Part shown: positions 26,642 to 34,961 of the stretch, piece after piece
Numbering within the stretch: position 1 is the stretch's first letter
Layout of the letters: the number at the start of each line of letters is the position of its first letter
Assembly (NCBI GenBank): GCA_946221915.1
Contig: CAMIKG010000014.1
Coordinates: forward strand, 26,563 to 90,562
Reading direction: 5' to 3'
Origin: an uncultured Erwinia sp.
GTDB taxonomy: Bacteria; Pseudomonadota; Gammaproteobacteria; Enterobacterales; Enterobacteriaceae
Length of the DNA stretch: 64,000 nt
The notes under the pieces: generated by a model
Database searches by the model: none
What the model was told of the DNA's origin: nothing
The model's input: only the letters and a program-made list of their open reading frames with translations
Made by a program: the position numbers and the translations under genes

Positions 26642-27514
26642 CTACTGGCCGCGGGCGGTAGTCCATTGCACGGTGAAGACGCTGATCAGCACCACCACCA
26701 GCCCGATCAACGCACTGCCGCTGACTGACTGCGCAAGCAGCGTCCAGCCCAGCAGTACGGCGGTCAGCGGACTCAGCAATCCCAGTGAGGCGACGGCCAC
26801 GGTGGGCAGGCGTGCCACACCGCGAAACCAGAGCCCGTAAGCAAGCAGCGCACCGGCAAGACTGAGGTAAGCGTAAGCGGCCCACTGCGGCAGAGTCAGC
26901 GCGGGCAGTGGCGGGTCGGCCAGCCACGCCACCGGCAGGAGCATTATGCCGCCGAGAATAAGCTGCCAGCCGGTGAGTGGCAGCACGGGCAGGTCAAGTT
27001 GCCAGCGGCGGGTAAGCCAGACGCCTGCTGCCATACATGCCGCGCCCAGCAAAGCCGCTGCCACGCCCACAGGTTCGAATGTGGTCTGTGGTGACAGCAA
27101 CAGAACAGCCATCCCCGCCACGCCTGCCACTGCCGACCACAGCGTGATTTGTCTGGGAACGCGATGGTCTACTGACCAGGCTAATATCATCACCAGCAGC
27201 GGCTGGATTGCGCCCAGTACCGCCGCCAGCCCGCCAGGTAAGCGGTAAGCCGCCACGAACAGCAGCGCCTGAAAAACGCCGATATTCAGGGCACTGAGCG
27301 CCAGCAAACGCCACCAGTCACGTCGTGCCGGCAGGCGGCGGGTGAAGAGCAGCAGCAGCAGACCTGCAGGCAGTGCACGGAGCAGCGCAGCAGTGAAAGG
27401 ACGGTCCGGAGGCAGAATCTCGGACGCCACAATGTAGGTTGACCCCCAGATCGCGGGAGCCAGTGCGGTGAGCATGACGTCACGCCAGTGATGTTGTGTG
27501 GTTGTCTGGTTCAT
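26642..27514 (-). CDS. EamA/DMT-family transporter, substrate unknown
   Basis: A 290-residue protein with two EamA repeats and about ten membrane segments, starting LAPAIWGSTYIVASEILPP. It is distinct from the eamA at 20.3 kb. The family exports amino acids, metabolites or drugs; nothing in the sequence fixes the substrate. The ATG at 27514 follows GAAGGT at a good distance, and that site lies inside a long inverted repeat. The gene stands alone between ghrB and the kgu-like module. Confidence 0.75.
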   Translation of the reverse strand: MNQTTTQHHWRDVMLTALAPAIWGSTYIVASEILPPDRPFTAALLRALPAGLLLLLFTRRLPARRDWWRLLALSALNIGVFQALLFVAAYRLPGGLAAVLGAIQPLLVMILAWSVDHRVPRQITLWSAVAGVAGMAVLLLSPQTTFEPVGVAAALLGAACMAAGVWLTRRWQLDLPVLPLTGWQLILGGIMLLPVAWLADPPLPALTLPQWAAYAYLSLAGALLAYGLWFRGVARLPTVAVASLGLLSPLTAVLLGWTLLAQSVSGSALIGLVVVLISVFTVQWTTARGQ

Positions 27515-27516
27515 TA

Positions 27517-27576
27517 TTTACCTTCATATCAAGATAATCAGAGTGTGCGAAATTATTATCTTGAAGTAAAGGTAAA
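27517..27576 (-). promoter_or_regulatory. 22-nt inverted repeat covering the ribosome binding site of the EamA gene
   Basis: The arms 27517-27538 and 27555-27576 are inverted with 19 of 22 matches, separated by 16 nt; the inner 10 bp (TCAAGATAAT/ATTATCTTGA) are perfect. In the mRNA the 3' arm contains the GAAGGT Shine-Dalgarno, so the folded form would hide it. It could also be a DNA operator for a MarR-like dimer. Confidence 0.6.
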
Positions 27577-27651
27577 TGGGGTGATGATTTGTGCGCATTA
27601 CGGCAGCGCGCCGCCTTGACGGCGGCGCGGGAAGAGGCAACAGCAGATTTG

Positions 27652-28605
27652 TCAGAAATCGCCCAGCTCGCTGCGCGTCGGTAATCCTTCGCTGTCGCCG
27701 GGCACCTGAATCGCCAGTGAACCGATTTTATTGCCGCGTTTAATCGCCTGCGGCAGCGGTTTGCCTTCCAGCAGCGCGCTGATCACGCCAACGGCGAAAC
27801 CGTCACCTGCACCTACAGTATCCACCACGTTCTCCACGCGGATCGCCGCCACCTGGCCTTTCTCGCCGTCTGCGGTTTTATACCAGGCGCCATCACTGCC
27901 CGTTTTGATAATCACCGCTTTCACGCCTTTATCCAGCCAGAAATCGGCCATCGCTTCCGGCTGGCTGTAACCGGTAAGGATTTTGCCCTCTTTCTCTCCT
28001 GGCAACACCCAGTCGGCGTACTCCGCCAGCTGGTTCAGCTGTTTCACCATCTCCTGCTCGCTTGGCCACAGCACCGGACGCAGGTTCGGGTCAAAGGAGA
28101 TGGTTTTACCCAGCGCGCGCATCTCTCTGGCGGCATGTTTGGAGAGTTCCAGTGAGGTGGCGGAGATCGCCGCCGACACGCCGCTGAGATGCAAGTGGCG
28201 CGCAGAGCCAAAGTAGTCAGGATTAAAATCATCCACGGACAGATGGCTGGCGGCGGAGCCTTTACGGAAATACTCCACCTGCGGGTCGGAACCGTCTTCC
28301 ACTTTTGCTTTCAGCTGGAAACCGGTGCGGTAACGGTTATCGACAGTGACCTGGCGATGATCCACGCCCTCTTTCGCCAGTTGCTGCAGGGTAAAGCGGC
28401 CAAAAGAGTCATCGCCGACGCGGCTCACCCAGCCCACTTTCAGGCCCAGACGGGCGAGGCCAATCGCCACATTCAGCTCGGCGCCAGCGATGCGTTTGAT
28501 AAAGCTTTCCGCTGCCGCCAGATCGCCGGTTTCCCGGGCGATAAACAGCGCCATGGCTTCGCCGATGGTGACCGCGTCCAGCGCGTGTGGTGTAGATGTT
28601 GTCAT
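27652..28605 (-). CDS. kguK: PfkB-family sugar-acid kinase, 2-ketogluconate kinase (KguK)-like
   Basis: A 317-residue ribokinase/PfkB kinase. The N-terminal pattern TIGEAMALFIARETGDL, IAGAELNVAIGLARLG and RKGSAASHLS is closer to what I know of pseudomonad KguK than to E. coli KdgK. The ATP and catalytic motif VDTVGAGDGFAVGVI is intact, with the catalytic Asp in GAGD. Expected reaction: phosphorylation of 2-ketogluconate (or 2-keto-3-deoxygluconate). It begins 5 bp after the epimerase-like gene, in the same order (E then K) as the Pseudomonas kgu operon. Confidence 0.75.
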   Translation of the reverse strand: MTTSTPHALDAVTIGEAMALFIARETGDLAAAESFIKRIAGAELNVAIGLARLGLKVGWVSRVGDDSFGRFTLQQLAKEGVDHRQVTVDNRYRTGFQLKAKVEDGSDPQVEYFRKGSAASHLSVDDFNPDYFGSARHLHLSGVSAAISATSLELSKHAAREMRALGKTISFDPNLRPVLWPSEQEMVKQLNQLAEYADWVLPGEKEGKILTGYSQPEAMADFWLDKGVKAVIIKTGSDGAWYKTADGEKGQVAAIRVENVVDTVGAGDGFAVGVISALLEGKPLPQAIKRGNKIGSLAIQVPGDSEGLPTRSELGDF

Positions 28606-28610
28606 TGGCT

Positions 28611-29360
28611 TCAGGCCTCACGAACCAGGTTAACGTAGTGACGGGTGACGGCAACCAGGTCGTCACCTTCTAAAGGAAATTCAATGCCGCGCGGTGCGCC
28701 GGCGGGCAGGCGTTTAATCAGGCCGCGCCAGTCGTTGCCCGCTTCATCAAGGGCGATGGCGCGGAAACTTTGCTGATGTGCCGTCGCGGTTTTTACATGC
28801 ACATAGCTGACGTAGCGTCCCAGCTGAGCGGCGGCGGCAAAGGCATCGTCGCCCACCCACAACCAGTTCGCCAGGTCGAAGGTCATAAAGCAGGGGTCGG
28901 CTGTCGCGGCGCAATCAGTAAAGAATTCCTGCAAGCGCGCGATGGTGCCATATTCTGTCTGATCGTTTTCCACCACCACCTGCAGCGGATAGTCGTTCAG
29001 CCGCTGTTGCAGCGCCTGACAATCGAAGCCGTGCTGATAGTTGCCCAGCGAAAATTTTACCAGCCGGGCATTGAGTTGTTGTGCTTCCGCGACCCGCTGA
29101 TCCAGCTGAGGATTAAGCGTGCCATCAGCGGTGAACAGCGCTTCCGGCACGGACAAAAAGGAAAACAACTGCTGTTCTGCGATCGCCGCCGCCAGCTGCG
29201 GCAGATTCTGCAACTCCTTTTCGCTGAGCAGTTCGCGGCGAATCTCCACGCCGTCAGCGCCCGCGCGGGCAATAATTGGCAGCAGCGCCTGCTGCCCGCC
29301 GAGTGCGGCGATCTGTTGATGACCGTACGCGGCGGTCACTACTATCACTTCCCGTTTCAT
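28611..29360 (-). CDS. kguE: sugar phosphate isomerase/epimerase, KguE-like
   Basis: A 249-residue AP-endonuclease-2/xylose-isomerase-like TIM barrel. Candidate metal ligands are in VVVENDQTEYGT, FMTFDLANWLWVGDD, SYVHVKTA and GIEFPLEGDD. The member of this family beside a ketogluconate kinase in Pseudomonas is KguE, whose exact reaction is not well defined to my knowledge. The ATG at 29360 follows GGAGAA. The promoter and a perfect LacI-type operator lie just upstream. Confidence 0.65.
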   Translation of the reverse strand: MKREVIVVTAAYGHQQIAALGGQQALLPIIARAGADGVEIRRELLSEKELQNLPQLAAAIAEQQLFSFLSVPEALFTADGTLNPQLDQRVAEAQQLNARLVKFSLGNYQHGFDCQALQQRLNDYPLQVVVENDQTEYGTIARLQEFFTDCAATADPCFMTFDLANWLWVGDDAFAAAAQLGRYVSYVHVKTATAHQQSFRAIALDEAGNDWRGLIKRLPAGAPRGIEFPLEGDDLVAVTRHYVNLVREA

Positions 29361-29405
29361 CGCGTTCTCCGGCTAAATTAGGTTTATCTCGGGTAAAACG
29401 GTAAA

Positions 29406-29419
29406 TGGAACCGGTTCCA
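29406..29419. promoter_or_regulatory. LacI/PtxS-type operator before kguE
   Basis: TGGAACCGGTTCCA is a perfect 14-bp palindrome with the central CG typical of LacI-family operators. It differs by one base per half from the PtxS palindrome described in Pseudomonas (TGAAACCGGTTTCA). It lies 46 bp upstream of the kguE-like start. Confidence 0.8.
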
Positions 29420-29480
29420 AAGAAAAGCGAAAGTCGGCGAATTTATGATCGCGCTCACGGTGGCGGTGTTTTTTTGTTAG

Positions 29481-30509
29481 TCAGCCCTGCGGTGCGGTGG
29501 TGGAGCCACGCACAATCAGCTCGCCAGTGAATAACTGTTCGTTAAGCGGCGCATCGCTGCCTTCAATACGGCGAATGACCTGGTCCAGTGCGGCATAACC
29601 GATCTGCCAGGTCGGTTGTTTAACGGTGGTAATGCCGACGCCCGCCAGCTCCGCCCACTCCAGCTCATCAAAGCCGAGCAGGCCGATATCCGGCCCCCAG
29701 TGCAGACCCAGGCGGCGCAGCGAACGTGCCACCTGCAGCGTCATCGCGCCGTTGGCGACCAGCAGCGCGCAGCGCTGTGGCTGATGGCGCTGGTAAAAAT
29801 CGCGCAGGATGGCATCCAGTTTCTCTCCCTGCGACAGCGCCACCTCCGCCTGTTCGGCGTGCACTGATGGCTGGCGGCTGGCGGCGGTCTGAAACGCCTG
29901 CCAGCGCTCGTGGCGGGTATTGACCATACCCAGCGGCTCGCTGACAAACAGCAGCGCCTGATAACCGTTCGCCAGCAGGTGCTTGGTGGCGCGGGTGGTG
30001 GCGTCGATATTATTCAGGCCCACCACATCGCAGGGAAAATCAGGGATTTTGCGGTCAATCAGCACCATCGGCAGCATGGACTGCTGCAGCCGGTTCAGCG
30101 CCTCTTCGCGCATGCCCACCGCATTGACCACAATACCTTCCACCTGATAGCTGCTCAGCAGCTGCAGGTAATGGCTTTCCTGATCCACTTCGTTGTTGGT
30201 ATTGCACACCAGCAGGGTAAAACCCTGTTCGCGGCAGGCGGCCTCCATCCCGGAAAGCACTTCCACGGAATAGGGGTTGGTGATGTCGGCGATAATCAGG
30301 CCAATCAGGCGGGTGCGGCCCCGTTTCAGACCGCGCGCCATCTGGCTGGGACGGTAATCGAGCGCGGCGATGGCCGCTTCAATGCGCTGCTTCAGATCGG
30401 CGGATAAGGCGTGCTGTTCACCGTTAAGATAGCGGGAAACACTGGTTTTACCGGTCTTTGCCGCTCTGGCGACATCGCTGATGGTGGCTCGTGCGGCCGT
30501 GCGCTTCAT
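29481..30509 (-). CDS. ptxS: LacI-family repressor, PtxS-like
   Basis: A 342-residue regulator. The N-terminal helix-turn-helix reads ATISDVARAAKTGKTSVSRY, followed by the hinge helix (SQMARGLKRGRT). The periplasmic-binding-protein-like core starts LIGLIIADITNPYSVEVL and includes GLLGFDELEWAELAGVGITT. The operator lies between its stop and the kguE-like gene, not before its own start, so it probably represses kguEK, with a ketogluconate-type sugar acid as inducer. PtxS is assigned from neighbours plus operator, not from the protein alone. Confidence 0.7.
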   Translation of the reverse strand: MKRTAARATISDVARAAKTGKTSVSRYLNGEQHALSADLKQRIEAAIAALDYRPSQMARGLKRGRTRLIGLIIADITNPYSVEVLSGMEAACREQGFTLLVCNTNNEVDQESHYLQLLSSYQVEGIVVNAVGMREEALNRLQQSMLPMVLIDRKIPDFPCDVVGLNNIDATTRATKHLLANGYQALLFVSEPLGMVNTRHERWQAFQTAASRQPSVHAEQAEVALSQGEKLDAILRDFYQRHQPQRCALLVANGAMTLQVARSLRRLGLHWGPDIGLLGFDELEWAELAGVGITTVKQPTWQIGYAALDQVIRRIEGSDAPLNEQLFTGELIVRGSTTAPQG

Positions 30510-30640
30510 GGCTGTCCTTTGGCATACAGAGTGAGCCAGAGACTAGCACAGCTGCCGGGATTTTACAGGAGCCAGTAGGGTCCCTCAGGCTGCTGCAAAG
30601 TCCAGGCATGGTAAATCTTGCAGCCACTCATCAACCCAGG

Positions 30641-30750
30641 GCGCAGGGAACAGGGTCAGAAGAGGAAAGCGTCCCGCGCCATGGACGGCGCGGGCCGAGC
30701 GGCCAGGGATGGCGAATAGCGACTTTCCGATCTGACCGTGTTCCCTGCGC
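30641..30750. repeat. MITE-like element, copy A
   Basis: This occupies the 330-bp gap between the PtxS-like gene and yiaD, which is otherwise empty. A 104-bp core (30644-30747) is bounded by CAGGGAACAGGGTCAG and CTGACCGTGTTCCCTG, inverted with one mismatch; the match extends 3 bp outward on each side (GCGC). Inside are CCCGCGCC/GGCGCGGG and GGCCGAGCGGCC palindromes. The reverse complement of 46065-46169 is the same element with about ten differences by eye, and similarity continues into both flanks (about 30621-30778). Confidence 0.8.
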
Positions 30751-30839
30751 AGGCTCGGTGTCACAGCAACGCGCCCTTAGGTAATCTGGAGGGTGTCATC
30801 CATCTCAGGGGCCAGTATGGCCCCTGGCGGATAAGAGAA

Positions 30840-31499
30840 TTACAGCGGGCTAAGAGTAATCTCTACGCGACGGTTTTGCGCTTTCCCGGCTTCGCTGCTG
30901 TTGCTGGCGACCGGCTGGTCTGGGCCAACACCGCTGGTGCGGATGCGATTCGCCGCCACGCCCTGGGTGATCAGCGCGCTGCCGACTGTGTCTGCACGCT
31001 GCTGCGACAGACGCATATTCAGCGCGCGGGTGCCGGTGCTGTCGGTGTGGCCGACAATATTCACCGCGGTTTTCTCATACTCTTTCAGCACCATCGCCAC
31101 ACCGGTCAGGGTGTTGGCGCCAGCAGGCTTGAGATTGCTGCTGCTGGAGTCAAAGGTGACGTTATTCGGCATATTGAGAACGATGTTGTCACCATTGCGC
31201 GTCACGCTGACGCCGGTGCCACGCATCTTCTCACGCAGTTTGGCTTCCTGCACATCCATGTAGTAACCCGCGCCGCCGCCCAGTGCTGCGCCTGCTGCTG
31301 CGCCAATCAGCGCGCCTTTGCCGCGATCTTTCTTCGACGACGACAGCATGCCGACGCCTGCGCCTAATGCCGCGCCCAGTCCGGCGCCGATGCCCGCTTT
31401 ACCGGCCTGAGATTCGCCGGTATAAGGATTGGTGGTACAACCGGAAAGAGCAATGGTGCCGCTCAGTAACAAGGAGATGGCGATAAGGCTTTTTTTCAT
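30840..31499 (-). CDS. yiaD: OmpA-family lipoprotein YiaD
   Basis: A 219-residue outer-membrane lipoprotein, same length as E. coli YiaD. The signal peptide MKKSLIAISLLLSGTIALSG ends in the lipobox LSGC. A glycine-rich membrane-associated region follows (GIGAGLGAALGAGVGML). The C-terminal OmpA/peptidoglycan-binding domain shows VNIVGHTDSTGTRALNMRLS and AQNRRVEI. YiaD can act as a BamD suppressor in E. coli. There it lies beside ghrB; here 4.5 kb of extra genes separate them. Confidence 0.94.
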   Translation of the reverse strand: MKKSLIAISLLLSGTIALSGCTTNPYTGESQAGKAGIGAGLGAALGAGVGMLSSSKKDRGKGALIGAAAGAALGGGAGYYMDVQEAKLREKMRGTGVSVTRNGDNIVLNMPNNVTFDSSSSNLKPAGANTLTGVAMVLKEYEKTAVNIVGHTDSTGTRALNMRLSQQRADTVGSALITQGVAANRIRTSGVGPDQPVASNSSEAGKAQNRRVEITLSPL

Positions 31500-31615
31500 G
31501 GGTCTTCCCTCAGTTATTTTTCTACAGATGAAATGCATCCATAAACGGCACGATTATGCCGTTAAAATGTGAGAGAAAACTCTGAGTTTCTGTCTGTAAT
31601 TGTAAATCTCAGCGA

Positions 31616-32176
31616 CTAAAGATTATCGGGGTGGCAAAAACAGTCCACGACGTGATCGTTCACCAGCCCGCAGGCCTGCATAAATGCGTAACAGATGGTG
31701 GAGCCGACGAATTTAAAGCCGCGCTTTTTCAGCGCTTTTGACATGGCATCAGAAACGTCAGTTTTACTTTGCGCGTCCGCCAGACTTTGCAGATGATTAA
31801 TTTGCGGCTGATGGTCCACAAAGCTCCAGATAAAGTGATCAAACTTTTCGCCACTGGCCTCCATCGCCAGATACGCCCGTGCATTAACCACAATGGCGGA
31901 AAGCTTGCCGCGATGACGTATCAGCCCGCTATCCTGCATCAGCGCATCGATATCCTCTTCGCTCATCAGCGCCACCGCCTGCGGATCGAAATCGTGGAAT
32001 GCGCGCCGGTAATTTTCGCGTTTTTTCAGTACGGTAATCCACGACAGCCCCGCCTGCTGACCTTCCAGGCACAGCATGGCGAACAGCGCCTTACTGTCAG
32101 TTTGTGGAATGCCCCACTCACGATCGTGATACTCAATATAGAGCGGATCCTGTGATACCCAGCCGCATCGTTGCAT
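31616..32176 (-). CDS. tag: DNA-3-methyladenine glycosylase I
   Basis: A 186-residue base-excision enzyme removing 3-methyladenine from alkylated DNA. The zinc-binding residues of Tag are present: C4 in MQRCGW, H17 in YHDREWG, and the histidine and cysteine of DHVVDCFCH at the C-terminus. Other conserved parts are GQQAGLSWITVLKKRENYR and GFKFVGSTICYAFMQA. It is divergent from dnaT and constitutive in type. Confidence 0.96.
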   Translation of the reverse strand: MQRCGWVSQDPLYIEYHDREWGIPQTDSKALFAMLCLEGQQAGLSWITVLKKRENYRRAFHDFDPQAVALMSEEDIDALMQDSGLIRHRGKLSAIVVNARAYLAMEASGEKFDHFIWSFVDHQPQINHLQSLADAQSKTDVSDAMSKALKKRGFKFVGSTICYAFMQACGLVNDHVVDCFCHPDNL

Positions 32177-32357
32177 CGTAAAGTCCCTTAGCCGTGAAAA
32201 CGAAAATCTGAGATAAAATCATACACATCAATGCGCTGATAGCCGACTGATTGTCACGATTACACGCCGTTGCGGCGGATTTATGCGATCTCTCTCGCTA
32301 AAATTGTTAGAATCAGGGGAGTTATCGCCTGCTTTAATATTAACCAGAGACTGCATC

Positions 32358-32903
32358 ATGTCTGTCAAAATTCTCACCTCCACCATTATCGGCCTTGAGG
32401 CATTTCGCCAGCAGCCGCTTGCCGCGCTGGCCTCAGCCGAGCAGGGCGCGGTCGCCGTGTTCGATAACAATGCGCCCGTGATGTACGCGCTCACGCCGGA
32501 ACGACTGGCAGAGTTGCTGGCGATTGAAGCCGCGGCGCAGCAGACGCGTTCTGATGTGGCGCTGGAGGAGAGTCTGTTTGATGACGATCTGGCGCATCCT
32601 GAGGCGATTCCGCTTCCGGCGGGTAAGTTCGCGATGTATCAGGGCTGGCAACCAGATGCCGATTTTGTCCGCCTGGCGGCGGTATGGGGCGTGCCGCTGA
32701 CCGCGCCAGTCACGCCAGCGGAACTGGCCTCTTTTGTCGCTTACTGGCAGGCGGAAGGACGCGTCTTCCACCATGTGCAGTGGCAACAGAAGCTGGCGCG
32801 CAGTATCCAGCTGAGTCGCGCCTCTGGCGCTGGCCAGCAGAAACGCGATATCAACCATTTTCCTGAACCTGACCAGTCCATTCCCGATGGCTTCCGAGGT
32901 TAG
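32358..32903 (+). CDS. dnaT: primosomal protein DnaT
   Basis: A 181-residue protein (E. coli DnaT 179) that acts with PriA, PriB and DnaC in replication restart. The N-terminus SVKILTSTIIGLEAFRQQPL and the C-terminal DNA-binding part ending FPEPDQSIPDGFRG fit the family. The ATG at 32358 is preferred over one at 32283, which would add 25 unrelated residues. dnaC follows after 2 bp. In E. coli the pair sits in a different neighbourhood. Confidence 0.93.
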   Translation: MSVKILTSTIIGLEAFRQQPLAALASAEQGAVAVFDNNAPVMYALTPERLAELLAIEAAAQQTRSDVALEESLFDDDLAHPEAIPLPAGKFAMYQGWQPDADFVRLAAVWGVPLTAPVTPAELASFVAYWQAEGRVFHHVQWQQKLARSIQLSRASGAGQQKRDINHFPEPDQSIPDGFRG

Positions 32904-32905
32904 CG

Positions 32906-33646
32906 ATGAAAAACAGTGCCGATTTGCTGAAAAGACTGCAACGTATAGTGCCTGCGCACATTAAGCCGAAATTCACCAACAGCGCGGAACTGCTGGCGTG
33001 GAATCAGCAGCAGGGGCTGGAGCGATCGCAGGCGATTGTACGCGAAAACCGCGCGATGAAGATGCAGCGTATTCTGGGCCGTTCCGGTATTCGTGAACTG
33101 CATATCAACTGTTCATTTGATAACTATCGCGTCGAGTGCGAAGGCCAGCGCATCGCGCTGGAGCACGCGCGACAATACGCGGCGGAATTTGATCACAGCA
33201 TCGCCAGCTTTGTTTTTTCCGGCAAATCCGGCACCGGTAAAAACCATCTGGCGGCGGCGATTGGCAACGAGCTGATTTTACGCGGTAAAAGCGTGCTGGT
33301 GGTGACGGTCGCTGACCTGATGTCCAATATGAAAGGCACCTTTAGCGGCAACAGCGGTAACACGGAAGAGAGCCTGCTGCAGGACCTCAGCACCGTCGAT
33401 CTGCTGGTGATTGATGAAATCGGCATGCAGACTGAATCACGCTATGAAAAAGTGATTATCAATCAGATTGTTGACCGCCGCTCTTCGTCGAAACGCCCGA
33501 CCGGCATGCTCTCTAACCTCGATATCGCCGGGATGAACACGCTGCTCGGTGAGCGGGTGATGGACCGTATGCGCCTCGGCAAAAGCCTGTGGGTGCGCTT
33601 TACCTGGGACAGCTATCGCAGCCGGGTCAATGGGGACGAGTATTGA
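32906..33646 (+). CDS. dnaC: DNA replication protein DnaC (helicase loader)
   Basis: A 246-residue AAA+ protein that loads DnaB helicase. Walker A is FSGKSGTGKNHLAAAIGNEL, Walker B LLVIDEIGMQT, and the segment INQIVDRRSSSKRPTGMLSN with the arginine finger in GERVMDRMR is conserved. The N-terminal helicase-binding part spans about residues 1-70. It is translationally coupled to dnaT and ends at a GC-rich hairpin. Confidence 0.97.
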   Translation: MKNSADLLKRLQRIVPAHIKPKFTNSAELLAWNQQQGLERSQAIVRENRAMKMQRILGRSGIRELHINCSFDNYRVECEGQRIALEHARQYAAEFDHSIASFVFSGKSGTGKNHLAAAIGNELILRGKSVLVVTVADLMSNMKGTFSGNSGNTEESLLQDLSTVDLLVIDEIGMQTESRYEKVIINQIVDRRSSSKRPTGMLSNLDIAGMNTLLGERVMDRMRLGKSLWVRFTWDSYRSRVNGDEY

Positions 33647-33652
33647 GTTGCT

Positions 33653-33670
33653 GGGGCGGCTAGCCGCCCC
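33653..33670. terminator. hairpin between dnaC and ampH
   Basis: Perfect 8-bp stem GGGGCGGC/GCCGCCCC with a 2-nt centre, located between two convergent genes. No T run, so a weak or bidirectional terminator. Confidence 0.5.
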
Positions 33671-33681
33671 GTGTCATTCAT

Positions 33682-34824
33682 TCAACCCGCCCGGTTACCC
33701 ACCAGTTCCGCCAGCAGATTGTTTACGCCATCACTCATGGTGGTGAAACGGCTCAGCGGCGAACGGGCAACCACCACAAATACCCCCACGTTGTACTGCG
33801 GCACCATCGCCATATAGGTAATAAAGCCACCGCCGCCGCCGGTTTTCTGAATAATGCCCGGCAGACCGTTTTTCGGTTCCATATACACCCAGCCGAGGCC
33901 CAGTGCATCCGCTTTACCCGGCACATCCATGCCATCGATTTTGCTTAACTGGCTGCGACGATAGATCAGCGTCTGCAGGCGGTCGGCATGGGCGGTGCGG
34001 TGATAGACGTCAGACGACAGGAACTGCTGCATCCAGCGCCCCATATCATCCGGCGTGGAGTAGACACCGCCGCTGCCAATCGCCGCCAGCGTGTTGTTGC
34101 ACGGGCTGGCGCCTTTTTCCGGAATCATCAGTCGTCCGCACTGTTCTGGCGACGGGGTGAATGTCGTGTCTTTCATCCCCAGCGGGCGGGTGATTTTGCT
34201 GTTCAGCAGCGCCGGGTACGGCATGCCGGAAGCGCGCGCCAGCGCATCGCCCAGCAGGTCATAAGCCAGGTTGGAATAACCGGCGCGTGAGCCCGGGGCG
34301 GCGGTCAGCTGCGCGGTTTTCAGCCAGCCCCAGCGCTGATCGCGCGTTGGCCAGACAAACACAGGTCGCTGCGCTTTGCCACCCGGCTGTTCGCGCGGCA
34401 GGCCGCTGGTGTGCGTTGCCAGGTTCAGCAGGGTAATCGGCTGTCCGGCGTAGGCCGGAACGCGGCTGCCTGGCGGTGCGTATTTACTCAGCGGATCGTC
34501 AAGACGTACCCGTCCCTCTTCCGACAGTTTCACCAGCAGTTCACTGGTCATCAGCTTGCTGAGAGAGGCGATGCGGATCAGTGAATCTTTCTGCGGGCGG
34601 ACATTGTTGCCGGGACGGGTTTCGCCAAAACTGGCGAATACACGCTGGTTGCCATCAATCGCCACCATCGCCATACCGGTCGCGGCAGTGCCATAGAAAA
34701 TATGTTCGGCATAACGATCAACAAGTTGCGAAGCCAGCAGCGGGTCGGGAGAGCTGTTCGCCATGCCACGTAACGGCAGAGCGGCAGTCATCAGCACCAG
34801 TAAAAAAGAGAGCGGCGATTTCAA
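33682..34824 (-). CDS. ampH: AmpH, class C-type DD-carboxypeptidase/endopeptidase
   Basis: A 380-residue penicillin-binding protein of the beta-lactamase class C fold. Catalytic motifs are SLSK (SxxK, near residue 88), YSN in AGYSNLAYDLLGD, and KTG in QKTGGGGGFITY. The stretch HIFYGTAATGMAMVAIDGNQ identifies AmpH rather than AmpC; AmpH trims peptidoglycan cross-links and is not a resistance enzyme. An N-terminal signal peptide (SFLLVLMTAALPLRGMA) sends it to the periplasm. The start is TTG at 34824 with no strong ribosome binding site. Confidence 0.92.
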   Translation of the reverse strand: MKSPLSFLLVLMTAALPLRGMANSSPDPLLASQLVDRYAEHIFYGTAATGMAMVAIDGNQRVFASFGETRPGNNVRPQKDSLIRIASLSKLMTSELLVKLSEEGRVRLDDPLSKYAPPGSRVPAYAGQPITLLNLATHTSGLPREQPGGKAQRPVFVWPTRDQRWGWLKTAQLTAAPGSRAGYSNLAYDLLGDALARASGMPYPALLNSKITRPLGMKDTTFTPSPEQCGRLMIPEKGASPCNNTLAAIGSGGVYSTPDDMGRWMQQFLSSDVYHRTAHADRLQTLIYRRSQLSKIDGMDVPGKADALGLGWVYMEPKNGLPGIIQKTGGGGGFITYMAMVPQYNVGVFVVVARSPLSRFTTMSDGVNNLLAELVGNRAG

Positions 34825-34961
34825 AGGCAGCGTGTCCAGATGAGTTAACAGAGAATAATCGGCGTATATCCCGGATATTTCGCAGGGCAGGACGGCAAAG
34901 TGCGCATCCGTGCAACGCGAAGTCTGAAAGGTATATTAGTTATTTCTGTAATAACTGGCAC

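Noticed and set aside
27652..28605. KdgK as the name of the PfkB kinase
   Set aside because: The N-terminal half differs from E. coli KdgK, and operon partner plus operator fit a ketogluconate kinase better; the reaction still needs proof.
33682..34824. AmpC beta-lactamase
   Set aside because: The catalytic motifs are shared, but the sequence follows AmpH throughout and there is no ampR gene beside it.
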